Source of the DNA: a candidate division Zixibacteria bacterium RBG_16_53_22
GTDB lineage: Bacteria > Zixibacteria > MSB-5A5 > UBA10806
Assembly: GCA_001775395.1 (NCBI GenBank)
Contig: MEWP01000028.1
Coordinates: 1 to 39,374, forward strand
Direction of reading: 5' to 3'
Length of the DNA: 39,374 nucleotides
A model generated the notes under the pieces. The model saw only the letters and a program-made list of their open reading frames with translations, made no database searches and was not told the origin of the DNA. Position numbers and translations under genes: made by a program. Shown here piece after piece: positions 36,659 to 39,374 of the stretch. Every line of letters starts with the position of its first letter. Within the stretch, counting starts at the first letter, position 1.

Positions 36659-37714
36659 ATGGCACGTATATTCACTACTGGAGCGGAAGAATCCGATCCA
36701 AGTGCGTTGTGGGATGTAATATTTTCGGACCCTGGGACTGGTCAAAGTGGTCAGTTTCACGCATTCGGCAAGACTGACATCATAAACTTTTTACCGCGTA
36801 CCGGGCGAGGTATGTATGTTTTATATCCCAACCAATACTTAGAAAAGAACTTTGGTATAGTCACTACGTATACCGAGTTATTTTGGGGATTCAACATTCA
36901 TCCCAGCGAATTACCGTCTTCAAACCAGGCAATATTTTATTCATATAATGACGACCCAGATGTGTATGCGAGTGAATGCCACGTTACTATTACTCCTGCC
37001 GGAGCCATAGCAGCTTACCGGGTATCTACACTCCTGGCATCTAGCGCCAATGGTGTGATCGCCGCAGGAAACGATTATTATATTGAGGTTTGGCATAAAC
37101 CGCTTGACGCCGCTGGTCGCTTTACGATAAAAGTTGATGGTGTATTAGTGGTCGATTTCACGGGAGATACAACACAAGAGGAGACGTTTATATCAGCATA
37201 TAGGTGGATTGGAATGGGGTCAAGCACTAGCCAGGGGATGGGATTGGACGATATAGTAGTCAATGATGCATCTGGCTCTTTCAACAACTCTTATCCTGGT
37301 ATGGTGAGATTATTACCTATTCGGTCACAGTCAGCGGGCACTTACCAGCAGTGGGCAAGGGCTGGCGTCAATTTAGGTTTCGATGCAGCTCAAGCTCGGA
37401 ATGGGACGTTCGAGTTTACCATGATGCAGACGGCAGATATTGATAAAAAGGAAACGTTTGTGCCGGAACTACCAGACCTCCCTGCGGGAGCATCTATTAC
37501 CAATATCATCATATCGTTACGCGCCAGGGTGCAGGCGGGTGCAGGCGTGATTGCACCGATGGTTATTTCGGGTGCAACTGAAGACATATCGGCTGACCAA
37601 ACACTTATCTCGAACTGGCAATATTACCAGTACGCCTGGCCTGAAGACCCGGCCGATAGCAACCCGTGGGTAGAGGCTGATCTTGCAAACCTGCAAATAG
37701 GATACTCGAGCTAA
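36659..37714 (+). CDS. LamG-like carbohydrate-binding tail protein
   Basis: 351 residues from ATG 36659 with AAGGAG 8 nt upstream; an upstream in-frame GTG/ATG at 36635 overlaps the previous gene. Residues about 30-210 are a concanavalin A/LamG-type jelly roll (TELFWGFNIHPSELPSSNQAIFYSYNDD, AAYRVSTLLASSANGVIAAGNDYYIEVWHKPLDAAGRFTIKVDGVLVVDFTGDT, GLDDIVVND). The rest is a second beta domain ending PWVEADLANLQIGYSS, a motif seen at the ends of phage structural proteins. Probably binds host surface sugars. Confidence 0.68.
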   Translation: MARIFTTGAEESDPSALWDVIFSDPGTGQSGQFHAFGKTDIINFLPRTGRGMYVLYPNQYLEKNFGIVTTYTELFWGFNIHPSELPSSNQAIFYSYNDDPDVYASECHVTITPAGAIAAYRVSTLLASSANGVIAAGNDYYIEVWHKPLDAAGRFTIKVDGVLVVDFTGDTTQEETFISAYRWIGMGSSTSQGMGLDDIVVNDASGSFNNSYPGMVRLLPIRSQSAGTYQQWARAGVNLGFDAAQARNGTFEFTMMQTADIDKKETFVPELPDLPAGASITNIIISLRARVQAGAGVIAPMVISGATEDISADQTLISNWQYYQYAWPEDPADSNPWVEADLANLQIGYSS

Positions 37715-37715
37715 C

Positions 37716-38246
37716 ATGCCGCCTCTGTTCGCAGAAGATGTTGCTGAGTTCGTTTGTTACATCGAGTATATCGATGAGAACGAAGGCATGCGGGATTCCG
37801 GTGAACTCGTCGGATATGTCGAGTATACCGGCGACCCTGCAGGTTCGTATACGTCCGACATCGATACCGCCGGTGAGTTGATCGGTTACGTCGAGCACAT
37901 AGATGAAGTTGCAAGTTTACATGGAGCGAGCGAATTTGTCGGATATTTGGAGTATATACAATATCCTGAGTACCAGTTTTCCGGTGAGCTAATCGGTTAC
38001 GCCGAGTATATTGATGAGAACGAAGGCATGCGAGATGCCAGTGAACTCGTCGGATATGTCGAGTATACAGGAGACCACGCAGGTTCATATACGTCCGACA
38101 TCAATACCGTCGGTGAGTTGATCGGTTACGTCGAATATACGGATATCAATGATGTGTCCGATTCAGGCGAGTTGGTGGGTTACGTGGAGATTATTAATGT
38201 TCCACTAGCGCAAACCCACATCACCTACACGATTTTCATCATATAG
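37716..38246 (+). CDS. Beta-repeat tail protein with GELVGYVEY units
   Basis: 176 residues starting one base after the previous stop. Eight units of the core G-E-L-(V/I)-G-Y-V-E-Y are spaced by 8-15 variable acidic residues, e.g. IDENEGMRDS or TGDPAGSYTSDIDTA. Each core is probably one beta strand, giving a stacked or solenoid shape. A block of about 132 bp is duplicated (37763-37895 and 38003-38135), so the gene grew by internal duplication. It is the last gene of the tail operon. No family recognised; surface exposure at the tail tip is likely. Confidence 0.65.
   Translation: MPPLFAEDVAEFVCYIEYIDENEGMRDSGELVGYVEYTGDPAGSYTSDIDTAGELIGYVEHIDEVASLHGASEFVGYLEYIQYPEYQFSGELIGYAEYIDENEGMRDASELVGYVEYTGDHAGSYTSDINTVGELIGYVEYTDINDVSDSGELVGYVEIINVPLAQTHITYTIFII
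37763..38135 (+). repeat. Internal duplication (two ~132-bp blocks, 240 bp apart)
   Basis: 37763-37895 and 38003-38135 share most bases, e.g. GATGAGAACGAAGGCATGCG in both. Differences are mostly third positions and a few changes such as Gly-Asp-Pro to Gly-Asp-His, so the event is fairly recent. Confidence 0.85.
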
Positions 38247-38280
38247 AGACGAGCTGTAGGGCTTTCCCTTAGAAAATATG

Positions 38281-38289
38281 TGCTATACT
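38281..38289 (+). promoter_or_regulatory. Candidate int promoter (extended -10)
   Basis: TGCTATACT is an extended -10 (TG-n-TATACT) 21 bases before the int ATG. The -35 at the usual distance is poor (GCTTTC area), which extended -10 promoters tolerate. The word TGTGCTATACT is close to TGTGCTAAACT at the late promoter (11692-11702). No terminator is seen in 38247-38310. Confidence 0.5.
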
Positions 38290-38310
38290 TTGTGAAAAGC
38301 GAAGGTATTT

Positions 38311-39374
38311 ATGAGCAGAAGGCGTTCTAGAGGTGAGGGAACACTGGTCCAATTGCCCTCCGGGAGTTGGCGGGCGCAGGTGTGCATCGATCGCAAGCGG
38401 CTCTCGATCACGAAGAAGACTCGGGGAGAAGCCAGGGAATGGGTGCGGGAGATGCAAGAGAAGATCTCGCTGGGGATGACTTATGAAGCATCGCAGACCA
38501 GGCTTTCACAGTTCATGGAAAACTGGTTAAGGGTCAAACGTTACTCCATCCGCCCGGCGACCGACCGGCAATATAGCGATGCAGTGCGGATCTACATCCT
38601 GCCCTCCTTAGGCGAACTGAAGCTGATCGACATTACCCCGAAAACTATCCAGGCCTTCATCGATTCGCTGAGCGATGCCCACGTGGGTCGTCGAACGATC
38701 CAGATCGTGAGGCTCATCCTGCATAGCTGTCTTCAGCATGCGGTGGACCTGGCGGTGATCAAATATAACCCGGTGGAGATCGTCAAGGCGCCGAAATCCG
38801 ATAAGCGGGATCTGCAGGTCTGGAACGAAGATGAGGTCAGCTTATTCCTGCGCTCCATCGAAGGAGAGCGCAATGAGAATTTTTACTACCTGGCGTTGAC
38901 CACCGGCATGCGGCAGGGAGAGCTGCTGGGTTTAAAGTGGCCCGACATCGAATGGAAGCGGGGCGTGATCATGGTCAAGCGCCAGGCGGTGAGGGTGAGG
39001 GGCGGTGGCTATGGCTTTGCCGAACCGAAATCGAAACGTGGCCGGCGGGTAGTGGACCTTGGCATAGGGTCTATTGAGAAGCTTAGAACGCAATACGAGC
39101 TGATCAATATCGGGCGCCAGGCAATGAAAGAATCTTGGACCGAGAATGAGCTGGTGTTCCCCACGAAGCGTGGCACCCCACAGGAAGGCACGAATATCGA
39201 TCGAGAGTTCAAGCGCCTGGTGGCGCAGGCGGGCTTGCCGAAGATCCGCTTCCACGACCTGAGGCATACGGCGGCCTCGATCTTGCTTTCACGGGGCATT
39301 CCTCCGGTGATGATCGCCGAGATGCTAGGCCATACGATGGGAGTGTTATTGTCGACCTATGCGCACTTCATCCC
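38311..39374 (+). CDS. int: Tyrosine integrase, N-terminal and catalytic part (runs off the window)
   Basis: Site-specific recombinase that integrates and excises the phage. ATG at 38311 follows GAAGGT with 5 nt spacing. Residues 1-60 look like an arm-binding or AP2-like N-terminal domain (LPSGSWRAQV, then ITKKTRGEA). Residues 65-155 form the helical core-binding domain. Residues 168-390 form the catalytic domain, with Arg201 in TTGMRQGELLGLKW, Lys240/Lys242 in the beta-hairpin and His315-x2-Arg318 in RFHDLRHT. The last catalytic residues are encoded at window positions 1-60. The total of 390 residues is typical for phage integrases. An extended -10 promoter (38281-38289) lies just upstream, so int can be expressed apart from the tail operon. 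The call is secure; the att specificity is inferred from the neighbouring tRNA fragment. Confidence 0.96.
   Translation, partial: MSRRRSRGEGTLVQLPSGSWRAQVCIDRKRLSITKKTRGEAREWVREMQEKISLGMTYEASQTRLSQFMENWLRVKRYSIRPATDRQYSDAVRIYILPSLGELKLIDITPKTIQAFIDSLSDAHVGRRTIQIVRLILHSCLQHAVDLAVIKYNPVEIVKAPKSDKRDLQVWNEDEVSLFLRSIEGERNENFYYLALTTGMRQGELLGLKWPDIEWKRGVIMVKRQAVRVRGGGYGFAEPKSKRGRRVVDLGIGSIEKLRTQYELINIGRQAMKESWTENELVFPTKRGTPQEGTNIDREFKRLVAQAGLPKIRFHDLRHTAASILLSRGIPPVMIAEMLGHTMGVLLSTYAHFI
39304..39374. repeat. Terminal overlap, right copy (circular closure)
   Basis: Identical to bases 1-71. Joining at this overlap restores a single intact integrase reading frame, which strongly supports closure. Confidence 0.9.

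Noticed and set aside
24943-38246. Diversity-generating retroelement with variable repeat in a fibre gene
   Set aside because: No reverse transcriptase is present anywhere and no template-variable repeat pair was found; the 37763/38003 duplication is in-frame growth.

Overview
This window is one complete, circularly closed genome of a temperate siphovirus-type phage. The last 71 bases (39304-39374) repeat the first 71, so the unique length is 39,303 bp, and the integrase gene runs across the join. The host is not stated by the sequence. A GH25-like/SH3 endolysin, a ReqiPepy6 Gp37-like tail protein and a palindrome of the kind common in Chloroflexota genomes make a monoderm or Chloroflexota host a reasonable but weak guess. 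The integrase would insert into a tRNA-Arg (UCG anticodon) gene, because the 3' half of such a tRNA lies in the phage beside int.

Layout. (1) 38311-39374 plus 1-700: tyrosine integrase, a tiny overlapping gene, then attP (tRNA 3' half at 457-500) between two 20-bp direct repeats, with a 9-bp triple repeat beside it. (2) 696-2569, minus strand, AT-rich: a lysogeny operon of a helix-turn-helix repressor, an unknown protein, a BRCT protein and a small two-helix membrane protein, closed by a terminator. (3) 2535-2600: a consensus rightward promoter lying inside the repressor gene start. (4) 2600-7908: early genes (Cro-like and excisionase-like HTH proteins, small zinc-ribbon proteins, winged-helix proteins, a replication initiator). 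The initiator gene carries a long symmetric AT-rich repeat that looks like the origin of replication. (5) 7910-11686: phage metallopeptidase, ASCH protein, PolX-like nucleotidyltransferase and many small unknowns, among them truncated ParB and DNA-methylase genes. (6) 11674-11766: a promoter followed at once by a strong terminator, an arrangement like lambda pR'/tR'. (7) 11798-13678: holin, coiled-coil membrane protein, endolysin. (8) 13684-20678: HNH nuclease, terminase, portal-MuF fusion, prohead protease, HK97-type capsid. (9) 20693-23742: an inserted sugar-modification module (glycosyltransferase-methyltransferase fusion, second glycosyltransferase, unknown), bounded by hairpins. (10) 23798-30262: HhH protein, a fibre with twelve His-rich repeats, head-tail connectors, tail tube, and tail chaperones joined by a programmed -1 frameshift. 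(11) 30271-38246: tape measure, distal tail, Gp37-like baseplate protein, lectin-like tip proteins and a repeat protein.

How it works together: from 2600 onward every gene is on the plus strand with ATGA-type overlaps, so one early and one late transcript can carry almost everything. The repressor controls the early promoter. The late region (lysis, then packaging, head and tail) probably depends on reading through the terminator at 11730-11766. The most interesting signals are the candidate origin inside the initiator gene, the late promoter-terminator pair, the hairpin/micro-ORF leaders at 23699-23743 and 28677-28736, the glycosyltransferase module inside the head operon, and the His-rich repeat fibre. 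Function calls come from motif recognition only; no database search was run.
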